A DNA stretch of 11,993 nt from 39-52-133 sp041488395 (GTDB taxonomy: Bacteria; Pseudomonadota; Gammaproteobacteria; Burkholderiales; Gallionellaceae): the NCBI GenBank assembly GCA_041488395.1, contig JBGPPE010000077.1, positions 1 to 11,993 on the forward strand, given 5' to 3'. A model generated the notes under the pieces. It was not told the DNA's origin, searched no databases, and worked only from the letters and a program-made list of their open reading frames with translations. The position numbers were made by a program, and so were the translations under genes. Every line of letters starts with the position of its first letter. The first letter of the stretch is position 1. Of the stretch, positions 1 to 7,377 are shown piece after piece.

Positions 1-3000
1 GAACCACCCAATGCATCCCAGGCAGACAGCACCACGTCTTTGGACAATGTTTTTGCACTGTCGTAATTCTGCGTAACGGCACCGGCGGCATTACGCGCGG
101 TCACCTGTGTTGTGAAAGCTTGCCCGGAATAGACAAAACCATTGAACTGGGTTGGGCACGTCAATCCTGTCGGGCAAGGCATACCGCCCGAGGTGACGGT
201 GTCGAAGTGGTCTGGCACAAAGCGCCCGAACACCGCCGCATTAGGCAGCAAACCAAAATTGCAGCCATATTTTCCGGATGCATCCTTGGTGTTGGAATAG
301 CTGTCCGCCACACAATCACCCTTGTTGCTGATGCTGTCCACGCCCGTCCAGGTACCCACTCGCAGAACATCACACTGCGCGGTGGTGAGCCCAGGTGTGG
401 TGCATTCATCCGCCGTGGCCACCCCGTCATACACACTGCGCCGCGTCGTCGTATCCGTAGCCGGGTCATAACCAGGCAGATTGAAGCCGCCCACTTCGCT
501 ATAGGTAAATGTTGCGCCCGTTGCTGTAGACGATGGCGTCGCCGAGGTCGCGGCCGGGAAGGTGCCTGCTACAGCCCCGGCAACAGTTGCGGGGCTGGCT
601 GCCTGCAGCACCTTGTTGTTGATTTTCATGACGCCGGTATAACCGCTGGGGCTACCTGCGATACCAGTCGTTATCGCTGTCAGGGAAAAATTGTCACTGC
701 CGGCCTTGAAGATCGGACCGCCAGTAGTCCCCGTGTTGGTGGCATTGCTCGAGGTAACCGATGCGATACTCAATGGCCGCACCGCGAACGAATCGGTTGA
801 ACACGCCGTGGTGGTGCCATCACTGATGATCGCCACCAGTTTCTGGTAGGCCGTATTCAGTGTGAAGCTGGGCGACTGCTTCTGGCCTTTATCAGGTGAA
901 CCGGAAGCAAAGGTCAGCGTCTGCGTGCCGCCGGTGACTGCCGTCTTGCTGGTGCAGGTTGAGGTGCACGACAGCGTGCAGTCCTTGGTCGTATCAGTCA
1001 GGCTGTCGCTGTTATCGACCAGCGTGACCGTCACGGTTTTGCTGCTGGAAGCCGCATAGGTTGTGACAAGCTGGCTATTAGACAGCGCCGCCACATTGAG
1101 CTTGAAGGACGTGCCAACCAGCTTGGTATAGATGCGCCCGCTCAAATAATTCTGCACCGCCAATGGTGGCGTACCGTATGCCTCGTCGATGGCATTGAAG
1201 CCGCCTGCCGTACCACCACTGGGGGGCACCATGGTCGAGGCACAGATACGCAAGCCGCCGATCTCATGGATATTGGTAGAGCCCCCGGTGGAGCCGGTGA
1301 AAGAAATCTGCCAGTTGGCTGGAACAGGGACCTGCGTAAATCCCTGCGCGGTGGCAGCGGTATAAACATTCGGGATACTGATGAGCGAAGCATAACCAGC
1401 ACCGGTATCACGATTAACCGCAATTGCCGTACTGGCCGGGTCGTTGCGCGCATCCACGACAACCTGGTAGTAATAACCCAGAGAGGCTGTGGTTGACGTA
1501 TTGTTATCAATTTTGGGCGACAAGGTGCCGGTGCCGCCGAGCCAGCGGTAGCCGGTCTGGCCGGAGCCGGAGCCACGCGCGCCGACCGACTCCACGGTAA
1601 ATCCGGGCCCGCCGAGACGCCCCTCATTGGTATTCTGGTAGTTGCCGTATTCGTCCAGCCCGACACCCAGCCAGCCCCCGGCAAAACCAGCATGAATTCC
1701 AGTTTCCTGCGCATAACCTAACGAACCGCCGTAAGCCCCAGGCACAGCCGGCACGGCATAATCAGACAGCGTCACCGCAATCCCGTCGGCACCACTCCCG
1801 TTGTAGGCATATTGCCGAAACTCGACCGAGATGTAGTTGCCGGCTGCCGGGAAGATACCCGGTACGGTGGCCGCCTTGGCATTGTTGCCAGTGTTATTAG
1901 TCAGGCGCAGGTAACCGGAATTCACAATGCTGGGCAATATCCCGGTAGCGTCACTGGTAGAGACTATCCAGTTAGAATTGAAAATAGTGGATGGATTTAA
2001 CGTAGCGCGTGAAAATGTGTCGCACTGACAGCTAACCGACACACCCACAGGAATATTCGATGGCTGGGAACAAACGGTATAGGACTGCCCGGTGAAGTTT
2101 CCATTGCCCGCCCCCACCCCGCCCAGCGGGGTAGATGTGGCATTGATAATGGTGTCGTTGTCCACCAGCCTTAGCGTCAATGTTCCGATCGTACCCGTTC
2201 CGGTATTCGCCGTGACCGTATAAGACGTGCCGCCACCACTGACCGAACTGAGGCTCGCACCGGTCACACCGCCAGCCGACACCAATGAAAAGTCCGTCAA
2301 ATCGACACCCGTCACAGCAGTATCGAAAGTGACCGCCCAGGTGACGTTCGCGTTCGCTGTAGTCGGGTTGGTGCTGCCCGTATTGATGGAGGTGACAATA
2401 GGGGCCGGGCAAGCCGATGTCGTAAAAGCAAGATCGCCGCCATTGGTCGTGCCAACACTGTTCACCCCCTTTGCCCTGAAGTGATATGTCGTGCCGCAAC
2501 TCAGTCCCGTAACAGCGGCAGAAACTGCAGTACCGCTCGATCCTGCGGCCAGCGGGCTTTGCGTGGCAGTAGCCGAACTGCCATAAGCTGCTGTCAGCCC
2601 ATAGTCGAAAGTAACAGTGGTGCTCGCACCATTGCTGCTCACTGTTCCGTTCAGCGTCGCCCCGGTGGTGATCAAAGCCGTGGCAGCGACAGTAGTAACG
2701 GTAGGAGCAGTAGTAACAATATAGGTAAGGGTCACCTTCCCCGCTGCACCGTCACCACCATTCCGATTCGTATTACTCTCTGCGCAAGCACCTCCACCTG
2801 CGCCGCCGGCAGCATTGCCCGCGTTCCCGTCACCACTACTGTTTCTTCCCGCACCGCCCGCACCGCCCCCGTTTACCGTCCCGGTTCCAGCTGTGTTTCC
2901 CGACGCACTGCCGCCTGCCCCAGTACTTCCGGCTCCACCGCCGCCTGCGCCGCCGTTATTGCAACTGCCACCCACCGCCCCTGCCGAACCGCTACCACCT

Positions 3001-3422
3001 GCATAAACGACAGTGCCTACCCCACCCGTCACAGACCCTGCACCGGCAACTCCGTTTGTTGCACCCGTTCCAGCAACCCCTCCCTTGGCGATAACAATTG
3101 CTTCAAAAGAGGAGTCACTCCCGTCAGTGCCGTTACCTGTTGAGCCAGTACCGCCGGCGCCAACAGTAATTGCATATGAATTGCCCGGCACAACGGTTAC
3201 AACCTTGCTGGCATACTGCCCACCTGCACCACCACCGCCCTTAGCCGGATTGGCAGTCGCACCACCACCGGCACCGCCACCACCCCATGCTTCGACAGTG
3301 ACTGAAGTTACGCCCGCAGGTGCAATCCAGTTGCCAGTGGTCAGAAAGGTGTCAGTCACCGCTCCAGCAGTGCCTGACAGTAAACCCCACAATATAAAAA
3401 TATTCTTTGCACTGTTTTTCAT
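1..3422 (-). CDS. mshQ: MshQ-like secreted tip adhesin, C-terminus beyond the window edge
   Basis: The frame is open from an ATG at 3422 to the left edge (1,140 codons, no stop), so the gene is 3'-truncated only by the window. An SD-like GGAGGG lies 3 bases before the ATG. Residues 1-21 look like a Sec signal peptide (K-rich start, hydrophobic core, cleavage after AGA). Visible regions: about 22-43, a beta-rich lead-in of the 'GNWIAPAGVTSVTVEAWGGG' type; about 44-230, glycine/alanine/serine-rich low complexity; about 232-339, a fibronectin-III-like domain (TTYHFRAKGVNSVG); about 340-450, a second beta-sandwich repeat (VTWAVTFDTAVTGVDLTDFS); about 453-735, an L-type-lectin/ConA-like domain (ADGIAVTLSD, GGWLGVGLDEYGNYQ); from about 757 on, a DUF6701/MshQ-type region (GRIYTKLVGTSFKLNV, FAVRPLS, FKAGSDNFSLTA, FGRFVPDHFDTV). 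Family and position after mshP both say MshQ. A role as tip adhesin is inferred by analogy with PilY1, and sugar binding by the lectin domain is likewise an inference. Confidence 0.9.
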   Translation of the reverse strand, partial: MKNSAKNIFILWGLLSGTAGAVTDTFLTTGNWIAPAGVTSVTVEAWGGGGAGGGATANPAKGGGGAGGQYASKVVTVVPGNSYAITVGAGGTGSTGNGTDGSDSSFEAIVIAKGGVAGTGATNGVAGAGSVTGGVGTVVYAGGSGSAGAVGGSCNNGGAGGGGAGSTGAGGSASGNTAGTGTVNGGGAGGAGRNSSGDGNAGNAAGGAGGGACAESNTNRNGGDGAAGKVTLTYIVTTAPTVTTVAATALITTGATLNGTVSSNGASTTVTFDYGLTAAYGSSATATQSPLAAGSSGTAVSAAVTGLSCGTTYHFRAKGVNSVGTTNGGDLAFTTSACPAPIVTSINTGSTNPTTANANVTWAVTFDTAVTGVDLTDFSLVSAGGVTGASLSSVSGGGTSYTVTANTGTGTIGTLTLRLVDNDTIINATSTPLGGVGAGNGNFTGQSYTVCSQPSNIPVGVSVSCQCDTFSRATLNPSTIFNSNWIVSTSDATGILPSIVNSGYLRLTNNTGNNAKAATVPGIFPAAGNYISVEFRQYAYNGSGADGIAVTLSDYAVPAVPGAYGGSLGYAQETGIHAGFAGGWLGVGLDEYGNYQNTNEGRLGGPGFTVESVGARGSGSGQTGYRWLGGTGTLSPKIDNNTSTTASLGYYYQVVVDARNDPASTAIAVNRDTGAGYASLISIPNVYTAATAQGFTQVPVPANWQISFTGSTGGSTNIHEIGGLRICASTMVPPSGGTAGGFNAIDEAYGTPPLAVQNYLSGRIYTKLVGTSFKLNVAALSNSQLVTTYAASSSKTVTVTLVDNSDSLTDTTKDCTLSCTSTCTSKTAVTGGTQTLTFASGSPDKGQKQSPSFTLNTAYQKLVAIISDGTTTACSTDSFAVRPLSIASVTSSNATNTGTTGGPIFKAGSDNFSLTAITTGIAGSPSGYTGVMKINNKVLQAASPATVAGAVAGTFPAATSATPSSTATGATFTYSEVGGFNLPGYDPATDTTTRRSVYDGVATADECTTPGLTTAQCDVLRVGTWTGVDSISNKGDCVADSYSNTKDASGKYGCNFGLLPNAAVFGRFVPDHFDTVTSGGMPCPTGLTCPTQFNGFVYSGQAFTTQVTARNAAGAVTQNYDSAKTLSKDVVLSAWDALGG

Positions 3423-3544
3423 TGTCCCTCCGACCCACTGACATCCGCCATTACAGCCGACATTTCTTCGCGATCATAACCAGCCTTTCCCGACTACACG
3501 GGGCAGCTATTCGGTGGCGTTCACAATCCATTATTCGCGCCTTC
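3423..3544 (-). other. mshP-mshQ intergenic gap
   Basis: These 122 bases form one of the few real gaps in the operon. I see no ORF and no hairpin with a following T-run, so nothing marks transcription as ending after mshP. A TATGAT hexamer (minus strand, 3478-3473) matches five of six -10 bases, but there is no acceptable -35 at 17 bases. Read-through from the minor-pilin genes therefore remains the simplest way to express mshQ. The mshQ ribosome binding site occupies the left end of the gap. Confidence 0.4.
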
Positions 3545-3982
3545 TCAGCGCCCCATCTTGACGCTGATCACCCGCTCGACATAGTCCGGGTTACCTGCTG
3601 CCCCGCCATAAGTCGCTGTTGAAGTGACGTCATACACATATATCGTGGCACCCCCTTCTATCAGCGCAACTGAGCTACAGGTCAATGACACGGTAAAAGG
3701 CGACAGGGTTCCGGCGAGCGAGCCTGTCGCAAAAAGCGGAGTCATCGCTGCGCAACCCGCCCATGGGGTTCCCGGCGTTGTTTGCGCAACCTGGTATGCC
3801 GCCCACTCTACCCCTGTTCGCGCAGCCTGGTAGGCGCGCGAGCCCAGCACATCCAGTGCCGAGCTTTGCTGCTGTGCGGCAAAGAACGTCACCATCAACG
3901 TGCCCAAGGTGCCCAGCACCACCAGCAGAAATATGGCAGTGATCAGGCTGAATCCGCGTTGCAGTCTGGCGCTTAGTTTCAT
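3545..3982 (-). CDS. mshP: MshP-like minor pilin
   Basis: This is a 145-residue type IV pilin-like protein. The leader is ten residues ending QRG, followed by FSLITAIFLLVVLGTLGTLM, the hydrophobic helix that anchors prepilins and packs in the fibre core. Position +5 of the mature protein is Thr instead of the usual Glu, a trait of MshP and PilX/GspK-like minor pilins. The downstream AYQAARTGVEWAAYQ helix also resembles the PilX N-terminus. The ATG at 3982 was chosen because it gives a short basic leader and follows the mshO stop by 7 bases; an upstream in-frame start would add 21 residues of improbable leader. No convincing SD is visible, so translational coupling to mshO is likely. Role: inferred member of the minor-pilin initiation/tip complex. 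Assignment rests on gene order and the N-terminal helix. Confidence 0.85.
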   Translation of the reverse strand: MKLSARLQRGFSLITAIFLLVVLGTLGTLMVTFFAAQQQSSALDVLGSRAYQAARTGVEWAAYQVAQTTPGTPWAGCAAMTPLFATGSLAGTLSPFTVSLTCSSVALIEGGATIYVYDVTSTATYGGAAGNPDYVERVISVKMGR

Positions 3983-3989
3983 CGTAGTT

Positions 3990-4856
3990 TCACGGCACAT
4001 TATTGACGTGGATTGCATGATACAGGCTGATGCTTTCGCCACCACGGCTGATGCCCAGGCGTATCGTCACCAGTCCATTGCGCTGATTGACAGTGTCGTA
4101 GGTGATTTCACAGGCGCTCAGGTGGTCTGCCAGCATGGCAGTTGAACCACCCGCAGGTGGCAATACCTGTGGCGTGTTAAACCCGTAATTCCAGTAGCGG
4201 GTAAGCGTACCCGTCCCATCGCCATTTGCATTGACACTGGCGCCAGAACAGCCATAGGTGACTGCCCGCTGCGAGCCATCCACCACATCAAAACGCTGCC
4301 CCTGCACCTCGGCCCAGGCAGGTAACACAGGCGCAGAAAAAGTAATTGTCGTGTTGCCATTGGTCATGGCAGTAACCCTGCGCAAAACTCCTGTGCCCGT
4401 TTGATCATAGGGCGGCGCAGCATTGGACTGCGTACTGCCAATCACGATATAGTCGGTGCCTGCAACAGCAGGAATCGCAGTACCGATGATGTCAAATTTG
4501 GTTGTGCCGCCAGCGCCAAAGGATAAAACATTATTATTGCCGCCCGTATCAGCACGATACCTTCCGCCATCCCTGGTCGGTATGAATTCCACGTAACAGG
4601 GTGTTGCAGCAGCTGCAACACAACTGGCGGGCACGCGCACACTGTTCGGTACCGCCGTGCGTATGTCGCGCGCCAGGCGGCGTAGTGCCGTATCGGCGAC
4701 GTCGGCCATCTCGGCACGACGCGAGCTATCGACGTAGCCCTGCACCGGCGCCCTGATGAATATCGCCACCATGCCGCCGATGATGCCGGTGATCACCATC
4801 ACCACGATCACCTCGACCAGTGTAAATCCACCCTGTATTTGTCGTTGCGGACGCAT
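3990..4856 (-). CDS. mshO: MshO-like minor pilin (PilW-type)
   Basis: The protein has 288 residues. A ten-residue leader ending QGG is followed by FTLVEVIVVMVITGIIGGMV, with Glu at +5, which is a canonical prepilin peptidase site and transmembrane helix. The next segment (RAEMADVADTALRRLARDIR, about residues 42-61) is the amphipathic helix typical of PilW/MshO proteins. The rest is a large extracellular globular domain with several cysteines (CVAAAATPC, TYGCSG, SACEIT), probably disulfide-bonded. Length and order match MshO. Its ATG shares one base with the mshD stop (TGATG), and a GGGGAA SD-like sequence lies just upstream, so coupled translation is expected. It probably assembles with MshD, MshP and MshC at the pilus tip; this is an inference from the homologous PilVWX system. 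Confidence 0.92.
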   Translation of the reverse strand: MRPQRQIQGGFTLVEVIVVMVITGIIGGMVAIFIRAPVQGYVDSSRRAEMADVADTALRRLARDIRTAVPNSVRVPASCVAAAATPCYVEFIPTRDGGRYRADTGGNNNVLSFGAGGTTKFDIIGTAIPAVAGTDYIVIGSTQSNAAPPYDQTGTGVLRRVTAMTNGNTTITFSAPVLPAWAEVQGQRFDVVDGSQRAVTYGCSGASVNANGDGTGTLTRYWNYGFNTPQVLPPAGGSTAMLADHLSACEITYDTVNQRNGLVTIRLGISRGGESISLYHAIHVNNVP

Positions 4857-5344
4857 CAGTTCCCCGCCCTGTATCCGGTCAGATCTATCTGGCCACCGGG
4901 GCCTGTCACATGCACATTAATGACAACAGCCCCCCCTGCCGGTATACCGCCCCAAGGAGCTGTTGTGTAAGCCACTTCTACCGGCGGCGTTACGTTATAG
5001 CTACCCAACCCTGGTACTGCTGTATTGTCCATGGCCAGAATACCCGCCGTGGTGTTATAGCCGTTGTAGTTAAACACGTTGTCAAAACTGGTGCGATTCG
5101 CATTGGTGGCCGGAACTGGATTGGGTGTCACGCCAGACACTCCTTGCAGCTCGATCTCTTCCAGCAATGATTCGGCGATGGCCAGCGCCTGCTTGCGCAC
5201 CAGTGTATCGGCACTGCTTCCGGTGATTTTGTTCATCACCAGTAGCACACCAGCCACTGCAATGCTGATAATGATCATGAACAGAATGAGTTCGATCAGG
5301 CTGACGCCGCGCTGCTTCAGCACAGATGTTGGGTTAGTGCACAT
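4856..5344 (-). CDS. mshD: MshD-like minor pilin (PilV-type)
   Basis: The protein has 162 residues. A 13-residue leader ending KQRG precedes VSLIELILFMIIISIAVAGV, the mature N-terminus, with Glu at +5; Val rather than Phe at +1 is tolerated in prepilins. The segment around residues 40-60 (VRKQALAIAESLLEEIELQ) is the characteristic helix of MshD/PilV proteins. The C-terminal half is a beta-rich pilin head. The ATG at 5344 overlaps the end of mshC by 11 bases and has GGAG seven bases upstream. The gene ends in a one-base overlap with mshO. Family assignment follows the LLEEIELQ helix and the C-D-O-P order. The role as a minor-pilin initiation/tip component is inferred. Confidence 0.9.
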   Translation of the reverse strand: MCTNPTSVLKQRGVSLIELILFMIIISIAVAGVLLVMNKITGSSADTLVRKQALAIAESLLEEIELQGVSGVTPNPVPATNANRTSFDNVFNYNGYNTTAGILAMDNTAVPGLGSYNVTPPVEVAYTTAPWGGIPAGGAVVINVHVTGPGGQIDLTGYRAGN

Positions 5345-5900
5345 AACCCGTCTCCGCCTCGACGAGGATATGCGCGCCGTAGCCGCTTACCGTGATGTCT
5401 TGCGATGCGCTTGATCTGCCCAGCGCATCTAAATTGAAATCTGCATAACCGGACAAGGTAACACCGCTCGGTGCGATGATCGTGTAAGGCATGTGCCCAT
5501 CCGGGCTGGTCAGGTTATTGCCGGGACAGGTTGCCGTCGTATGCGCCGCACCGGGTGCAACCGTATCGATCGTCAGCGTAAGGCTGTTCGCCGCAAACGC
5601 CGCGCATACAAAGCGATGTTGCGCCACAGCTGTTTTTTGTGCGTGGCGTAAAGTGGAAATGGCTTGATCGTAATAGCCGCGGCTATCGAATGAATTGCGC
5701 TCAAAAAAACGAGGCACAACTGCGGCGCCCAGAATCCCGATAATCACCATGACCGTAATCAGTTCAGTCATGGTAAAGCCGCGCTGAGGCGCAGTGCCGT
5801 ACAACAAAAACTCACTCGCAGCCACATCTGTACCTGAGCGCCAATAGAATGTCCGGCTCATAGCTTGATCGGCCTCGACTTGTTCAGCACGCAAATGCAT
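5334..5900 (-). CDS. mshC: MshC-like minor pilin (FimT/GspH-type) with a long N-terminal leader
   Basis: From the ATG at 5900 the product has 188 residues. The prepilin signature, FTMTELITVMVIIGILGAAV with Glu at +5 after QRG, begins only at residue 42. The following helix (YYDQAISTLRHAQKTAVAQH) and the short beta-rich C-terminus ending GYGAHILVEAETGYVH are typical of FimT/GspH-like MshC proteins. I chose 5900 because AAGGGG lies eight bases upstream; a TTG two codons earlier (5906) would sit too close to that SD. Other possible starts are an ATG at 5861 (28-residue leader) and TTG codons near 5807/5804 (leader of about 9-10 residues, the usual length). The true N-terminus is therefore uncertain. 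It is the first gene after the mshA terminator and overlaps mshD by 11 bases. Confidence 0.88.
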   Translation of the reverse strand: MHLRAEQVEADQAMSRTFYWRSGTDVAASEFLLYGTAPQRGFTMTELITVMVIIGILGAAVVPRFFERNSFDSRGYYDQAISTLRHAQKTAVAQHRFVCAAFAANSLTLTIDTVAPGAAHTTATCPGNNLTSPDGHMPYTIIAPSGVTLSGYADFNLDALGRSSASQDITVSGYGAHILVEAETGYVH

Positions 5901-5968
5901 CTCCAATGCCCCTTAAATCTTGAATCCATCAAGGCTTGCAGTGTAACAAAAAGCCGCCAGCAACCGAC

Positions 5969-5998
5969 AAAAAACAAGGGAGGCCGAGGCCTCCCTTG
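5969..5998 (-). terminator. Rho-independent terminator downstream of mshA
   Basis: On the minus strand an almost perfect 11-base-pair palindrome (arms CAAGGGAGGCC and GGCCTCCCTTG with a 2-base centre, 5998-5975) is followed by six T residues (5974-5969). It starts 65 bases after the mshA stop and ends 68 bases before the mshC ATG. On the plus strand the palindrome is not followed by a T-run, so it acts in the msh direction only. It would give a short abundant mshA transcript and lower read-through into the minor-pilin genes. Confidence 0.88.
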
Positions 5999-6063
5999 AT
6001 TATTTCCTGTACTGCTATACCTCTTGCACTCTACTCAAGCTGCAACCCCGCAAGCGGCGGCTC

Positions 6064-6561
6064 TTAGCAACCTGTAGAAACAACAGTGTAAGTTGGTACC
6101 GTATTCAGTGCTGCAGGTTCAGTATACTTTACATAGCAAGTCAAACCAGCAGGGGTGCCGGCAACACTATTCGGAATAAACGCAGTTTCAGTAGCTGATG
6201 TTACTGGAGAGTTAGCTGTTGCAGCGGTGCCTGCGGCAATAATAGTAAAATCTGCTGCGGTCAAACCGGCAGCAGTTGCGAGTCCCGCGTCAGCTTGGGG
6301 ATAGCCGGAAGCAACCACCGTCGCAAATGTAACCGTAGCGCCCTCATAAGATACCGAAACTGGAGGTGTAGATGCCACCAGATACTTGCCGTGCGCCATC
6401 GCTGCTGCAGAAGCGAGCGACCCTTTGGCACCATTGAGTGTTGCTGTACGAGCATCACTAGCCAAACTGGCAAACTTTGGCAACGCGGTCGCGGCCAAAA
6501 TACCCAGAATCACGATCACAACGATCAATTCGATCAAGGTAAAACCCTGTTGTTTTTTCAT
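6064..6561 (-). CDS. mshA: MshA-type major pilin
   Basis: The product is a 165-residue prepilin. The six-residue leader MKKQQG is cleaved before FTLIELIVVIVILGILAATA, a textbook type IVa N-terminus with Phe +1, Glu +5 and Pro further along (ALPKF). The mature protein is 159 residues. Its head is rich in Ala, Thr, Ser and Val. The two C-terminal cysteines, residues 142 and 165, would close the disulfide D-loop at the very C-terminus. The SD AGGAG sits eight bases before the ATG at 6561, the cleanest ribosome binding site of the pilin genes here. A strong terminator follows and a 195-base gap precedes, as expected for a highly expressed structural subunit with its own transcript. Choosing major pilin over minor rests on position, the short leader and the isolated transcription unit. 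Confidence 0.92.
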   Translation of the reverse strand: MKKQQGFTLIELIVVIVILGILAATALPKFASLASDARTATLNGAKGSLASAAAMAHGKYLVASTPPVSVSYEGATVTFATVVASGYPQADAGLATAAGLTAADFTIIAAGTAATANSPVTSATETAFIPNSVAGTPAGLTCYVKYTEPAALNTVPTYTVVSTGC

Positions 6562-6756
6562 TTCTCTTCTCCTAATGTATCAGGGCCGCAGCCCCGTTAA
6601 TTCAAACCACTCATCCTGCAACCCGTATGCCGCAGCATGTCAGCGCTTGGGACTGTTTTCAATCTACCCAATTCAGCATAAAAAAACAAGCGCTTTCGAC
6701 AACCTATTAAAGATGCACATGCACAAAGCGGCGCAACTCTCGACTAATTTAATCGG
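6562..6756 (-). promoter_or_regulatory. mshA upstream region with a weak sigma-70 promoter candidate
   Basis: This 195-base gap holds no ORF of note. A possible sigma-70 promoter on the minus strand is TTGTTT (6689-6684), a 17-base spacer, and TAGATT (6666-6661), which would give a leader of roughly 95 bases. The match is moderate (three of six and four of six). No sigma-54 GG-N10-GC pair of good quality was found. Close to the gene, a small GC-rich inverted repeat (GGGGCTGCGGCCC) precedes the SD. A promoter is expected here because mshA has its own terminator, but the exact elements are only suggested. Confidence 0.35.
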
Positions 6757-7377
6757 TTATCTGCCCAGCCAGAACGCCAGTGCAACGAGGGTATACAGGC
6801 TGCCACCCAGCAGCAGCACGCCGGCCAGCCGCATATTGCGGGATACCAGCTGGTCCAGGTCAGCATGCTGGATTTCCATGGGTTTGAGCGACTGGCGCAG
6901 GGATACGGTCTGGTTGGCGCTGAGGTCCAACTCGCGCAGCATGCTGGGACGGAACAGCAGGAACGGGCTAACCAGCAAGGCAAGCGAGGCACCCGCCAAA
7001 AATATCAACACCAGTGCGTCCAACACAGGCTCCAGCAGCTCGAAGCGAACCAGGTGCACCCTGGCCAGACTGGCCAGAAGATCGGCGCGCCCGGCGTGCG
7101 CGGTAAACATGTAGATAATATAAAGCGCACCCACCAGCAGCGCGAGCCCGCTCCAGCGACCATAGCGATAAAGCCAGTGATCAATATTGATCGGTTGATC
7201 CAGCGGGCGTGCTATCTGGCGCGTGGACACCCAGCTGTTGGCCAGCTTGCTTACCCGCGCCAGCCATTGCGGTCGCCACAACAGCAGCGCACCTGCGAGC
7301 AGGCCGACAGCGCTGCCCAACATCAAGAAAAGTACCAGGCTGCGCAGCAATACTGCATCTGTAAATATCATGTTCAT
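6757..7377 (-). CDS. Four-helix inner-membrane protein with internal duplication, unknown function
   Basis: I do not recognise this 206-residue protein. Four hydrophobic segments are predicted by eye at about 9-34, 75-92, 117-142 and 183-204. The two halves are copies of one another at a constant offset of 108 residues: LVL at 14/122, an aliphatic helix ending RP at 35/143, then AN..VS.RQ at 46/154 and P at 58/166. With a one-residue shift the halves meet again at the GLALLVGALY/GVLLLGGSLY helix. No catalytic motif is apparent. The ATG at 7377 overlaps the preceding pseudopilin stop as ATGA, with GAGG six bases upstream, so it is co-translated with pilus genes. It occupies about the place where Vibrio has mshF, but MshF as I know it is a short protein with a single membrane segment, so I do not use that name. 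It could be a structural partner of the MshG platform; that is speculative. Confidence 0.8.
   Translation of the reverse strand: MNMIFTDAVLLRSLVLFLMLGSAVGLLAGALLLWRPQWLARVSKLANSWVSTRQIARPLDQPINIDHWLYRYGRWSGLALLVGALYIIYMFTAHAGRADLLASLARVHLVRFELLEPVLDALVLIFLAGASLALLVSPFLLFRPSMLRELDLSANQTVSLRQSLKPMEIQHADLDQLVSRNMRLAGVLLLGGSLYTLVALAFWLGR

Noticed and set aside
120..800. 226-codon plus-strand ORF
   Set aside because: Antisense to the DUF6701-type part of mshQ; low-quality Arg/Cys-rich translation with no known motif.
1142..2499. Two minus-strand ORFs (1142-1714 and 2032-2499) that could suggest mshQ is broken into pieces
   Set aside because: Both are in another frame. Direct reading of the frame from 3422 shows it is open without stops to the left edge and carries recognisable lectin-like and DUF6701-type motifs.
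2735..3290. Gly-rich coding stretch as a DNA tandem repeat or CRISPR-like array
   Set aside because: The nucleotide pattern is degenerate GGN-rich low complexity with no constant unit or spacer length.
2481..3441. Proline- and serine-rich plus-strand ORFs (2481-3143, 2815-3006, 3013-3441)
   Set aside because: They are the complement of glycine codons in the Gly-rich region of mshQ, with no start signals or domains.
3473..3478. TATGAT as a -10 element for a separate mshQ promoter
   Set aside because: No -35-like hexamer at suitable distance; could easily be chance.
6562..6756. Sigma-54 promoter for mshA, as in PilA-type pilins
   Set aside because: No GG/GC pair with correct 10-base spacing and flanking TGGCAC/TTGC likeness was found.
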